Shown: positions 1 to 7,488, numbered from the stretch's first letter. The stretch: DNA of 20,950 bases from an uncultured Prevotellaceae bacterium (GCA_937898415.1 CALDLA010000161.1:1-20950); one strand, 5' to 3'. Notes: a model not told the origin generated them from the letters alone. Program-made: numbers and translations.

Positions 1-56
1 GCGGATTGAGTTACATCAGCGGGGCAATTTGTTCTCTATTTATAGAGGAAAGATAA

Positions 57-1562
57 TCATTTTTCCACAAATGTCGTAATACTTCGGGCAGAAAGTTTTA
101 TTTTGCCGTCGTTTTCGCCTATGGGCTTCAAATTCTCGCCCTCGGCATCGCTGGTACGGTAAGCTATCCAGCGGTGATGTTTCCCGTCGGAAGTCTTGAG
201 GCTAAAGTCCTTAATATCAGTTCCGTAGTTAATGACGACACATGTCCAGTGGCCATCCTTGTTCTGGAAGGCCGTGACCATCATGCCGTAAGGATCCTCT
301 GCTCCGCTAACTTCGTAGCGAACAGCCTCTGGACGAATGAAACGGCTATAGTTGCCCATAGCCCATAGCAGTTTGGAGTCCTGTGCCCTATGTTCACGAT
401 CCCAAACGCGAATCAGTCCATCCTTATAGTCGCCGCCACAAGCCCGCCACCACGACCAACTTTCGGCATCGGCGTACTTCAGGTCGTGATGGATGACGCG
501 TGCCACGTAGAGGGCTGTCTTCATGGTGAAGTCGTAGCCCCCGCCACCGCCAATTTCCTCGTCGTTGCTCATGATACAGATTTCCGACTGCCAGAACTTG
601 ACACCGTACTTGCGACAAGCGTCGCGCAACTCCTCGCGCACCTTTTTCATATAGGGGATGGGGGTGTTCGTCCAGTAACTGTGCCCCAGTATCAGGCGGG
701 GCACCTGCGGGGTGTCGGCTAAGTAGGTGGCCGTGCTGTCCTTTGAAAAGAACGTGCTGATGGTATTGCCACGCTGCCAGTCGGTCTTGTAGATGCCAAG
801 CAGACAGCGCAGGTCACTCGACTCAGGAACCAGCACCTGTGTCGTGACACCCTGTTGCTGCAGGGCCTGACTCGTCTCACGCGCCAATCGGGCAATCTCG
901 CGATTGGTGGCAGGCGAACCTTCCTGCTTCGGCCCCTGCCAGTTCCAGTGACCGTCGGGCTCGTTGACGGGACAGAGATAGTCGAAGTGGATGCCGTCAT
1001 GCTCCTCTACGCCCTTCATGGCGGTGGCCATGAAACGGGCAAAGCCGTCGTAGCAGTCGTCCTTCAGGTTCAGCGTACCGCCGCGCCCCGTATTGGTGGC
1101 CAGTCCGTTCTGCGTGAAATAGACGGGTGGTGAGTTGAGGAAAGCCAGGAAGTGAGGCACACCACGTTCCTTAGCCATGTGCAGGAACTTACGCTGTCCT
1201 GCCTGCTTCGTCCAGTCGTAGCTGCCGTCGGCTTGCAGGAAACACTCCGTACGGGTGCCACGACTGATCTGTGCCTCTCGCCCCTGCTCACTACTGCCCG
1301 CTCCGAGATTGAAGCGCCACAGCGACAAACCGATGCCTCGGGGCTGCCCTTTGTCATCGTACTCCAGTGAAAAGAGCCAGTCGGCAATCTTCGCTTGTTC
1401 CTGTTCTTCCTCCCACGTGCCGATGTTTTGCATCGACCAGGCATCCGAGGCACCGAAGTGCCGGATGGTCTGTCGGGGTTGGTCAGTCTGGATGATGTAG
1501 TTCTCCGCTGCACTTCCCATCATGATGGTTGCGAGTGCAAAAGTCGTCAATAGTCGTTTCAT
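57..1562 (-). CDS. Secreted GH30-family glycoside hydrolase
   Basis: A 501-residue secreted enzyme predicted to cut beta-linked glycans outside the cytoplasm. Residues 1-19 form a signal peptide (basic MKR, hydrophobic core, small residues at the end) with no lipobox cysteine. The (beta/alpha)8 barrel runs from about residue 25 to 400. The probable acid/base is E201 in the motif CPVNEP, and the probable nucleophile is E327 in KFWQSEIC. Their order and 126-residue spacing fit clan A retaining hydrolases. The last ~95 residues look like the small beta domain that packs on GH30 barrels. The overall pattern (HFGASDAW near the start, RFNLGAGS, NSPPVYFT) is closest to GH30 enzymes of the endo-beta-1,6-galactanase type, but I cannot fix the substrate from sequence alone. 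The gene stands alone with its own promoter; no SusC/SusD pair is in the window. Family assignment is fairly sure, substrate is not. Confidence 0.85.
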   Translation of the reverse strand: MKRLLTTFALATIMMGSAAENYIIQTDQPRQTIRHFGASDAWSMQNIGTWEEEQEQAKIADWLFSLEYDDKGQPRGIGLSLWRFNLGAGSSEQGREAQISRGTRTECFLQADGSYDWTKQAGQRKFLHMAKERGVPHFLAFLNSPPVYFTQNGLATNTGRGGTLNLKDDCYDGFARFMATAMKGVEEHDGIHFDYLCPVNEPDGHWNWQGPKQEGSPATNREIARLARETSQALQQQGVTTQVLVPESSDLRCLLGIYKTDWQRGNTISTFFSKDSTATYLADTPQVPRLILGHSYWTNTPIPYMKKVREELRDACRKYGVKFWQSEICIMSNDEEIGGGGGYDFTMKTALYVARVIHHDLKYADAESWSWWRACGGDYKDGLIRVWDREHRAQDSKLLWAMGNYSRFIRPEAVRYEVSGAEDPYGMMVTAFQNKDGHWTCVVINYGTDIKDFSLKTSDGKHHRWIAYRTSDAEGENLKPIGENDGKIKLSARSITTFVEK

Positions 1563-1580
1563 ATCTGTTGGTTTTTATTG

Positions 1581-1588
1581 CAAAGATA
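1581..1588 (-). promoter_or_regulatory. Bacteroidetes -7 element of the GH30 gene
   Basis: Read on the minus strand this is TATCTTTG, a match to the Bacteroidetes TAnnTTTG box. It ends 18 bases before the ATG, so the leader would be only about 12 bases. No TTTG is seen at the expected -33 distance, so the promoter may be weak or activator-dependent. Confidence 0.55.
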
Positions 1589-1660
1589 GTGAAAAAATGC
1601 GTAGTTAGGGGGTAAATTCAGAAATAATTTGACTTTCTAACAATTTTTAAGGCTGAAATG

Positions 1661-1692
1661 CTTGGAGGGAAGGAAAATTATCACTACCTTTG
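1661..1692 (+). promoter_or_regulatory. Promoter of the SRP RNA gene
   Basis: A perfect -7 box TACCTTTG lies at 1685-1692. A 3-of-4 match to the -33 box (CTTG for TTTG) lies at 1661-1664, with a 20-base spacer. An A/T-rich stretch lies upstream (about 1621-1650), as expected for a strong stable-RNA promoter. Transcription should start near 1698, about 35 bases before the folded RNA body, which implies 5' trimming. Confidence 0.6.
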
Positions 1693-1732
1693 CATCCGAA
1701 TTTATGTTGAAAGATTATCTATAGTTTTTTTT

Positions 1733-1846
1733 GACCTTGGAGGTTTCCAAGGATTAGTGTTAAATGTAAATCCTCCCAGGTCCCGCGAGGGAAGTAAGAG
1801 AGCCCGAAAAATTGACCATAAACCTTCGGCCGTGAGGTCCAAGGTT
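1733..1846 (+). ncRNA. ffs: Signal recognition particle RNA (small bacterial, 4.5S type)
   Basis: The diagnostic SRP apical hairpin is present at about 1777-1800. It has CAGG on the 5' side, a stem UCCC/GGGA closed by a GCGA tetraloop, then AGUA on the 3' side. This matches the family pattern CAGG-UCC-GGAA-GGA-AGCA that binds the Ffh M domain. The ends of the RNA pair with each other (CCTTGGA at 1735-1741 with TCCAAGG at 1838-1844). Further stem pairing is visible inside (GGTTT 1742-1746 with AAACC 1820-1824). A run of seven T follows directly at 1845-1851 and would terminate transcription. The RNA would form the particle with Ffh that delivers nascent membrane and secreted proteins to the translocon. 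The exact 5' end is uncertain because the promoter lies about 35 bases upstream. A structured leader of another kind is the alternative, but no gene follows on this strand. Confidence 0.78.
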
Positions 1847-1876
1847 TTTTTATTGTGTCAAAATTAAGTATAAGGT

Positions 1877-1908
1877 GGGGAGGCGCTGAGAAGCACGCCC
1901 CCCTTTTT
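1877..1908 (+). terminator. Rho-independent terminator downstream of ffs
   Basis: A GC-rich stem (GGGG-a-GGC-GCT, loop GAGA, AGC-ac-GCC-CCCC) is followed directly by TTTTT at 1904-1908. The T run is on the plus strand, so it acts on transcription coming from ffs as a second terminator after the T7 run at 1845-1851. On the minus strand the hairpin is not followed by a clear T run but may still protect the 3' end of the lipoprotein mRNA. Confidence 0.7.
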
Positions 1909-1927
1909 GGTGTTCGATTGTACGCTT

Positions 1928-2569
1928 TTATTTCGTGAAGTCGAAGCCTAAGCGTACGCCGTCGTAGCTCTTGCTGATTTCGCCCACGGCCTGAATGTTG
2001 GTGTTGCCGCTCATGGCCGCCATTGTCTGGAGCAGGGTCAGCAACTTCGATGCTTCGAAAAGCAGTCCGATGCCATTGGCATTGCGCTTGGCATAGCAGT
2101 TGAAGGTCAGCAACATTCCCTTTAGGGTCACTTTGTAGGATTTCTCGTCAAAGGTATAGTTACCGCTTATCGGGGTGCCGCGGAACTGGGCAGAGTAGGT
2201 GCCGTCTTCGTTGAACGTGATGAAGGTATTAGAACTGGTAATGCCTATCTGCTGATAATAGGGTTGTACCTTTGTCCTGATTTGTGAAGCAGCCACCTCG
2301 CCGCCTGCTTTTGCCAGCAAGTTCTCGCTGGTGAAGGCGCAACCAGGAGAGGCGTATTTCCACGAACCGATAAGGTCGGCCTTGGTGACGGTCTGTGCGC
2401 CAATGACACTGGTGATGACATTGCTGATGGTACCACCTTGCAGTACATCAGTGAGTACTGATCCAAGGATGCTGCCTGTCTGAGAGCCGTTGCCGGCTGT
2501 TCCCATAGTACCACAGCTCACGACCAACATGGTGGCAGCTGCCAATGCAAATGACTTCATTTTCTTCAT
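1928..2569 (-). CDS. DUF4923-type lipocalin-like lipoprotein
   Basis: A predicted 213-residue envelope lipoprotein of unknown function. The start at 2569 gives an N-terminus with a basic MKKMK, a hydrophobic segment and a lipobox ending LVVSC with the lipidated cysteine at residue 19. A purine-rich stretch precedes this ATG. An in-frame ATG at 2614 would put 15 extra polar residues ahead of the signal peptide and is less likely, although it overlaps the rnhB stop as TAATG. After a Gly/Ser-rich linker, the rest reads as a small beta barrel: 'LIGSWKY', 'TFITFNEDGTYSAQF', 'GNYTFDEKSYKVTL', the pattern of DUF4923/lipocalin-like Bacteroidales proteins. It is the last gene of the sufS-rnhB operon. 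The family name is from memory of the pattern, and no ligand can be inferred. Confidence 0.75.
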   Translation of the reverse strand: MKKMKSFALAAATMLVVSCGTMGTAGNGSQTGSILGSVLTDVLQGGTISNVITSVIGAQTVTKADLIGSWKYASPGCAFTSENLLAKAGGEVAASQIRTKVQPYYQQIGITSSNTFITFNEDGTYSAQFRGTPISGNYTFDEKSYKVTLKGMLLTFNCYAKRNANGIGLLFEASKLLTLLQTMAAMSGNTNIQAVGEISKSYDGVRLGFDFTK

Positions 2570-2613
2570 AGTTCTTTTCTTTTTTGATGTTATGATGTTT
2601 AAATGTTGTTTCA

Positions 2614-3246
2614 TTATTCCGCAAACTCCAGTGAGAGCTGTCCGTCACCCAAGAGATTATAGCTCATGCGGTGGTAGGAGGTGGTGCCATGCAGCCGGAT
2701 GGCTTCACGGTGTTTCTTCGTCGGGTAACCCTTGTTTTTTTGCCAATCGTATTGCGGGTATTCCTCGGCCAGTTGGTTCATATAATCGTCACGGTAGGTC
2801 TTTGCTAAGATGGAGGCAGCAGCTATGGCCATGTATTTGCCGTCGCCCTTGATGATGGTGGTATGGGGGATGTTGACGGTGGAACCGTCAACCACAGAGC
2901 GGTAGGGCTTAAAGCGGTTACCGTCGACGATGATGGCCTCGGGTCGTACCTTCAGTTGGTCGAGGGCGCGATGCATGGCCAGGATAGAAGCGTTCAGGAT
3001 GTTTATCTTATCTATCTCCTCAGGGGTGACGATGCCCACGGCCCAGGCCACAGCATCGTGTTCTATCTGTTCACGCAGGAGGTAGCGTCGCCGCTCCGTC
3101 AGCTGTTTCGAGTCGTTCAGTAGCGGATTCTCGTAGCCGGCGGGCAGGATAACGGCGGCCGCATAGACGCTGCCGGCCAGACAACCCCGTCCGGCCTCGT
3201 CGCATCCGGCCTCAATCTTCCCTTCGTAATAATGAGTAGCAAGCAT
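2614..3246 (-). CDS. rnhB: Ribonuclease HII
   Basis: A 210-residue cytoplasmic endonuclease that nicks RNA in RNA-DNA hybrids and removes single ribonucleotides misincorporated in DNA. The catalytic DEAGRG motif is at residues 16-21 (D16, E17), the third acidic residue is in IVDGN (D108), and the conserved KGDGKYMAIAAASILAK block starts at 133. Length is typical of the family. It lies two bases downstream of the sufS stop and is followed by the lipoprotein gene, so it is surely co-transcribed from the sufS promoter. Nothing in it looks odd. Confidence 0.95.
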   Translation of the reverse strand: MLATHYYEGKIEAGCDEAGRGCLAGSVYAAAVILPAGYENPLLNDSKQLTERRRYLLREQIEHDAVAWAVGIVTPEEIDKINILNASILAMHRALDQLKVRPEAIIVDGNRFKPYRSVVDGSTVNIPHTTIIKGDGKYMAIAAASILAKTYRDDYMNQLAEEYPQYDWQKNKGYPTKKHREAIRLHGTTSYHRMSYNLLGDGQLSLEFAE

Positions 3247-3248
3247 GG

Positions 3249-4505
3249 TCAGAACATTTGTATGATGCGGCGCAGTCCGGCTGCTAATGTGTCAATCTCC
3301 TTTTTGGTGTTATACATTGCGAATGAGGCGCGTACCGTCCCGCTGATGCCCAGCCGATCCATCAGTGGCTGGGCACAGTGGTGCCCCGTACGGACGGCAA
3401 TGCCAAGCCGGTCGAGTAGGGTGCCGATGTCCAAATGATGGATGTCGCCCACGTTAAAGCTGACAACGGCGTCCTTGTGGTCCATATCTTTCGGTCCGTA
3501 AATCGTCAGTCCATCAATGGACTGTAGTTGTTCCATGCAGTAGCGTGTCAGTTTACGTTCGTGAGCCTCAATAGAATCGAGGCCTACGGATAAGAGATAG
3601 TTGATGGCGGTAGCCAGACCGTGGGTTGCCACAAAGTCAGGAGTGCCCGCCTCGAACTTGAAGGGCAGGCGCTCGAAAGTGGTGCGTTCCCACGTTACTT
3701 TGTCAATCATCTCACCGCCACCCTGATAGGGGGGGAGGCGGTCAAGCCATTCCTCCTTGCCGTAAAGTACGCCGATGCCCGTGGGACCGTATATCTTATG
3801 ACCGCTCAGAGCAAGGAAGTCGCAGTCTAACTGCTGGACGTTTATCTTCATGTGGGGTGCGCTCTGGGCTGCGTCTACCAATACGGGGATGCCCCGCTCG
3901 TGGGCGGACTTGATGATGTCGGCCACTGGGTTTACCGTTCCCAGGACGTTACTGACGTGGGCGATGCTCACGAGGCGGGTCTTCTCTGTTAAGTATGTTG
4001 CAATGCCATCGCGATATGCTAAACGGCCGTCGTCGGTGATGGGCAGATGGCGCACCACGATGCCGCGCTGCATGGCCTGCAACTGCCAGGGTACGATGTT
4101 CGAGTGGTGCTCCATGTCGGTCACCAGCACCTCGTCGCCCTCCTTCATCTGCGACTGGCAGAAGGTGGTAGCCACTAAGTTGATAGCTTCCGTGGTACCT
4201 CGGGTGAAGATGACCTCCTCCGTCTTGCGGGCATTGATGAACTGGCGCACCGTCTCGCGGGCTGCCTCATGCAGGTCGGTAGCCTGCTGCGAGAGGTAAT
4301 GGACGCCACGGTGTACATTGGCATTCACATTCAAATACTCATCGCGCATGGCATCGAGCACACAGAGCGGCTTTTGCGTGGTCGCCGCATTGTCGAGGTA
4401 AACCAGCGGGCGACCGTATACCTGACGTTGGAGGATGGGGAAGTCCTCGCGTACCTTTTGGACGTCGTATATCTCTATTTTTAAGTCTTCTTTTTCTGTC
4501 ATCAT
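3249..4505 (-). CDS. sufS: Cysteine desulfurase SufS
   Basis: A 418-residue PLP enzyme that removes sulfur from cysteine as a persulfide for Fe-S cluster building by SufBCD. Visible landmarks are the cofactor-stacking His in EHHSN (about 133-134), the PLP-binding lysine in SGHK (K237), the persulfide cysteine in RTGHHCAQP (C377) and the substrate-binding Arg in TVRASFA (R392). The short region around C377 is the SufS (group II) type rather than IscS. The first 12 residues are extra compared with many relatives, which begin near YDVQKVREDFPIL. However, there is no other usable start codon, and the promoter sits immediately before the ATG. It is separated from sufBCD by an oppositely oriented gene and heads its own operon with rnhB. 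No SufE or SufU is seen in the window. Confidence 0.95.
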   Translation of the reverse strand: MMTEKEDLKIEIYDVQKVREDFPILQRQVYGRPLVYLDNAATTQKPLCVLDAMRDEYLNVNANVHRGVHYLSQQATDLHEAARETVRQFINARKTEEVIFTRGTTEAINLVATTFCQSQMKEGDEVLVTDMEHHSNIVPWQLQAMQRGIVVRHLPITDDGRLAYRDGIATYLTEKTRLVSIAHVSNVLGTVNPVADIIKSAHERGIPVLVDAAQSAPHMKINVQQLDCDFLALSGHKIYGPTGIGVLYGKEEWLDRLPPYQGGGEMIDKVTWERTTFERLPFKFEAGTPDFVATHGLATAINYLLSVGLDSIEAHERKLTRYCMEQLQSIDGLTIYGPKDMDHKDAVVSFNVGDIHHLDIGTLLDRLGIAVRTGHHCAQPLMDRLGISGTVRASFAMYNTKKEIDTLAAGLRRIIQMF

Positions 4506-4509
4506 GCCG

Positions 4510-4541
4510 CAAAGTTAATCATTTTTCCGCTATCCACCAAA
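4510..4541 (-). promoter_or_regulatory. Promoter of the sufS-rnhB operon
   Basis: On the minus strand TTTG (4538-4541) and TAACTTTG (4510-4517) are separated by exactly 20 bases, a full Bacteroidetes promoter. The -7 box ends only four bases before the first ATG, so the transcript probably starts at or next to the start codon. An inverted repeat CCGCT/AGCGG (4527-4531 and 4545-4549) straddles the -33 box and could be an operator. Confidence 0.75.
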
Positions 4542-4556
4542 AAAAGCGGCCAAACG

Positions 4557-4587
4557 TTTGCAGATTCCCATATTTTTTGTATATTTG
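4557..4587 (+). promoter_or_regulatory. Promoter of the secreted-protein gene at 4624
   Basis: TTTG at 4557-4560 and TATATTTG at 4580-4587 are separated by 19 bases. The expected start is near 4593, giving a leader of about 30 bases. The -33 box is half of a perfect 10-bp palindrome CAAACGTTTG (4551-4560). The promoter is back to back with the sufS promoter. Confidence 0.75.
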
Positions 4588-4623
4588 CAGGCAAAAAGTT
4601 AAACAGACCTAAAATTACAGCTT

Positions 4624-5400
4624 ATGAAACAATTTGTACTTACACTAATTGCAGCTACCGCTCTTTGCTCGCAGGTCTCAGCCCAGAGTAAAGTAAAGAG
4701 CATGAGTGCCAATACCTTAAAGCTAGACGTAGAGCAACTGAAGAACTACGAACAGCAAGTGCGTTTAAGCCGTCACTTGTTTGCCGGTTACAACACACTC
4801 TGCCTGCCCATGTCGATGACGTCTGACCAGCTGGCCGAAGCCGCCAAGGACCTGAAGGTGGAACGACTGGTAGCCATCAAACAGACAGGAGCGACGCTGA
4901 ACCTGTATTTCGTTGACTGTACGGAAGATGGTATCGAGGCAGGGGTACCTTATCTGATTTTCTCGCCGACCACGCAGACCATGAATGTCGTGAACACGGA
5001 ATCAATGAAAATCAACACGGAGCTGAAGGTTATCCGTCTGAGAGACGGTAACGGCAACCAGATTAGTTTCGGCAGTGGTTGGGAGAACATCAAGAAGGCA
5101 GGTCGCTATGGCATTCCTGCCCAGCAGGATGTGACACCTCTGGAGAGTGTGCTCATCAAGACGGATGCCGACAAAAACTTCCTACCAACCCGCTGCGGTT
5201 TCACCTGGGATGAGCAGGCTTCAACCGCCACAGACCTGAAGATTCAGCATCTGACTAACATGAGTGAGGTGACAGCTATTACCGGCATCAAGAAGTCACA
5301 GATAGAAGGTGCCGACTACTACGACCTGAGCGGTCACAAGGCGAACGGCACCATGAAGAAGGGCGTCTACGTAGTAGGCGGCGAGAAAGTCATCAAATAA
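4624..5400 (+). CDS. Secreted protein of unknown function with Prevotella-type C-terminal tail
   Basis: I do not recognise a characterised family. The 258-residue product has a clear signal peptide (residues 1-20, ending in QVSAQ) with no lipobox cysteine, so it should be exported beyond the inner membrane. The middle contains a 'FAGYNTLCLPMSM' segment often seen in secreted Prevotella proteins and alternating beta-strand-like sequence. The C-terminus (from about residue 233) reads YYDLSGHKANG then KKGVYVVGGEKVIK. This recurring terminal module resembles a short version of type IX secretion C-terminal domains (YDLxGR...KGVYIVxxxxK). The gene has its own promoter and is convergent with sufD, ending only 10 bases from the sufD stop. 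It sits between sufD and sufS, genes that are adjacent in many relatives. Confidence 0.8.
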   Translation: MKQFVLTLIAATALCSQVSAQSKVKSMSANTLKLDVEQLKNYEQQVRLSRHLFAGYNTLCLPMSMTSDQLAEAAKDLKVERLVAIKQTGATLNLYFVDCTEDGIEAGVPYLIFSPTTQTMNVVNTESMKINTELKVIRLRDGNGNQISFGSGWENIKKAGRYGIPAQQDVTPLESVLIKTDADKNFLPTRCGFTWDEQASTATDLKIQHLTNMSEVTAITGIKKSQIEGADYYDLSGHKANGTMKKGVYVVGGEKVIK

Positions 5401-5410
5401 CGAAAGACGA

Positions 5411-6736
5411 TTACTTGCAGAGCTTGCACCCCTCGCACTTGTTCAGCTCGCCACGGAAGCGTTTTTCCACCAGGTGATGCAGACGGTCGCGGAGGGGTGC
5501 AAGTTCCATTTTGTCAACCACCTCATTGATAAACGCATTCTGTAGCAGTACCTTGGCCTCATTGAGTGAGATGCCACGCTGGCGCATATAGAAGAGAGCT
5601 GCATCGTTCAGTTGACCTACCGTCGAACCATGGGCGCACTTGACGTCGTCGGCATAGATTTCGAGCATGGGCTGAGTGTACATCCGTGCCTCCTTGGTGG
5701 CCGTCAGGTTCTGGTTGGTCATCTGCGATGCGGTCTTCTGAGCACCGTGCTCTACCAATACCCGTCCGGCAAAGGCACCAGTAGCTTTGTCGTCGAGCAC
5801 ATACTTGTAGAGTTCGTTAGAGGTGCAGTGGGGTACCCGATGGGTAATGAGCGTATTGTTATCCACATGCTGCTGCTTGTCGGCGATGACACAACCATAA
5901 CAATGACATTCGGCACCTTCGCCCGAGAAAGTCAGATCAAGCTTATTGCGGGTGACACCATTGTGCAGCGTAATGACGTTATGCGTGACGCGACTGTCGG
6001 CCTGCTGGTCGATATAGACATTGCTGACGCGCACGTTCTTGTGGTGTGTCTCTTCCAAGCAGTAGAGGTCTAACTGTGCGTTATCACCTACAAAGGCCTC
6101 AATGACCTGTGTTGCCAGGAAGTTGCGGTCGTCGGCAGCATGGTCGCAGAACAGTAACTTAATCTCTGCACCCTCTTCAAGAACAATGAGTACGCGGCGG
6201 TTGACCATGAGGTCGACATCACTACGCAAGATATTGATAACCTGTATGGCGCGGTCCACCTTCACATTCTTGGGAACATAGACGTAAAGGCCGTCCTGGG
6301 CCAGCATGGTATTCAAATCAGTAACGGCATCACCATCTTTACCAGCCAGACGGTTGTAGTAAGGTGTGGTGGCAAATTCCCTGAGTGAGCCGATGACGAC
6401 ACCTTCGGGCAAATGGGCATTAGGCAGCGCCTGGGAGTAGAAATGGTCATTAACGACGAAGTAGAGACTCGTCGAGAGGTTGGGGACATCGCAGCTGAAT
6501 GTCTTGTAGGGGTCGACAGGAATCGTCAGACGATTCAGGTTGAGCCCATAGTCAGGTTCAAAGAGCTTTTGCAGGTCGGTGTATTTGTAACGTTCTACCT
6601 TTCGTGTGGGGAAACCGACTGACGCGAACCGTTTGAATGCCTCGTCGCGTACGGTGTTCATCACGTCGCAGCTATGGCTGCAAATCATCTCGCGCGCCTG
6701 CCCGTACAAATCTATATATTGTTGTTCGCTATTCAT
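5411..6736 (-). CDS. sufD: Fe-S assembly scaffold component SufD
   Basis: A 441-residue component of the SufBC2D scaffold, where it pairs with SufB and contributes to cluster formation and iron entry. The beta-helix core is recognisable, with the C-terminal signature AHGSTVGQLN (conserved His at about 369), followed by the FYMRQRGI and EVVDKM helices shared with SufB. The start codon overlaps the sufC stop as ATGA, implying translational coupling. The last eight residues form CEGCKLCK with cysteines at 434, 437 and 440, a feature absent from the E. coli protein. It is the last gene of the long rimP operon; its stop faces the convergent secreted-protein gene 10 bases away, and no terminator hairpin is evident there. 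Confidence 0.95.
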   Translation of the reverse strand: MNSEQQYIDLYGQAREMICSHSCDVMNTVRDEAFKRFASVGFPTRKVERYKYTDLQKLFEPDYGLNLNRLTIPVDPYKTFSCDVPNLSTSLYFVVNDHFYSQALPNAHLPEGVVIGSLREFATTPYYNRLAGKDGDAVTDLNTMLAQDGLYVYVPKNVKVDRAIQVINILRSDVDLMVNRRVLIVLEEGAEIKLLFCDHAADDRNFLATQVIEAFVGDNAQLDLYCLEETHHKNVRVSNVYIDQQADSRVTHNVITLHNGVTRNKLDLTFSGEGAECHCYGCVIADKQQHVDNNTLITHRVPHCTSNELYKYVLDDKATGAFAGRVLVEHGAQKTASQMTNQNLTATKEARMYTQPMLEIYADDVKCAHGSTVGQLNDAALFYMRQRGISLNEAKVLLQNAFINEVVDKMELAPLRDRLHHLVEKRFRGELNKCEGCKLCK

Positions 6737-7488
6737 TCTTCACCTATCTCCTCTTTTATCCAGTCATAGCCGTGCTCCTGAATCTCCTTGGCCAGTTCGG
6801 GACCACCGGTCTTCACAATCCTACCTTTATATAACACGTGGACGAACTGCGGACGAATCATCTCTAAAAGACGGTCGTAGTGGGTGATAACGATGCACGA
6901 CGTGTCAGGACGCTGCAGCTGGTTCACACCCTCGGCCACGATGCGCATGGCATCAACGTCGAGTCCTGAATCTGTCTCGTCGAGAATGCTGAGTTTAGGC
7001 TCCAGCATAGCCATCTGGAAAATCTCGTTGCGTTTCTTCTCACCGCCGCTGAAACCCTCGTTCACAGAGCGGTTGGCTAACTTGGAATCCAGCTCAACAA
7101 TCTTGCGTTTCTCACGCATCAGCTTCAGGAACTCTGCAGCGTTCATCGGGTCTAGTCCCTGCGCCTTGCGACGCTCGTTGATGGCTGCCTTCATGAAGTT
7201 GGTCATGCTGACGCCAGGAATCTCCACCGGATACTGGAACGAAAGGAAGAGTCCTTCGTGAGCCCGTTCCTCAGGCTTCAGTTCTAACAGGTTCTTGCCG
7301 TTGAACCATGCTTCGCCCTCAGTCACCTCATAGAGCGGATTGCCCACCAATACGGCAGACAGCGTGGACTTACCAGAGCCATTCGGCCCCATTATAGCAT
7401 GGGTCTCGCCATCATTAATCACCAGATCGATACCCTTCAATATCTCTTTCTCGCCGATACGGGCGTGTAAGTTCCTAACTTCTAACAT
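6733..7488 (-). CDS. sufC: Fe-S assembly ATPase SufC
   Basis: A 251-residue ABC-type ATPase, soluble rather than transport-linked, that drives conformational change in the SufBC2D scaffold. Walker A is GPNGSGKST (34-42), the Q-loop is FQYP (Q85), the signature is SGGEK (147-151), and Walker B is LSILDE (D170, E171), followed by the SufC-typical TDSGLD. The switch histidine is in ITHYD (H203). Length is normal. It overlaps sufD by four bases. The 42-base gap to sufB contains three near-copies of AATAACG and no gene. Confidence 0.97.
   Translation of the reverse strand: MLEVRNLHARIGEKEILKGIDLVINDGETHAIMGPNGSGKSTLSAVLVGNPLYEVTEGEAWFNGKNLLELKPEERAHEGLFLSFQYPVEIPGVSMTNFMKAAINERRKAQGLDPMNAAEFLKLMREKRKIVELDSKLANRSVNEGFSGGEKKRNEIFQMAMLEPKLSILDETDSGLDVDAMRIVAEGVNQLQRPDTSCIVITHYDRLLEMIRPQFVHVLYKGRIVKTGGPELAKEIQEHGYDWIKEEIGEE

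Noticed and set aside
32..49. Small hairpin after the GH30 stop as a terminator
   Set aside because: The core stem is only 5 bp, A/T-rich, and not followed by a T run on the minus strand.
1070..1513. 147-codon frame overlapping the GH30 gene on the same strand
   Set aside because: It is out of frame inside a complete GH30 gene with intact catalytic residues; the composition (Arg/Ser/Thr-rich) is typical of a shadow frame.
1658..1867. 69-codon open frame on the plus strand
   Set aside because: It runs through the ffs promoter, the SRP RNA and its T-run terminator; the translation has no recognisable features.
2570..2614. Upstream ATG of the lipoprotein gene overlapping the rnhB stop
   Set aside because: It would put 15 polar residues before a normal lipoprotein signal peptide; the ATG at 2569 has a purine-rich stretch ahead of it and gives a standard lipobox distance.
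5612..6073. 153-codon frame antisense to sufD
   Set aside because: It lies wholly within the intact sufD gene and has no promoter or recognisable domain.
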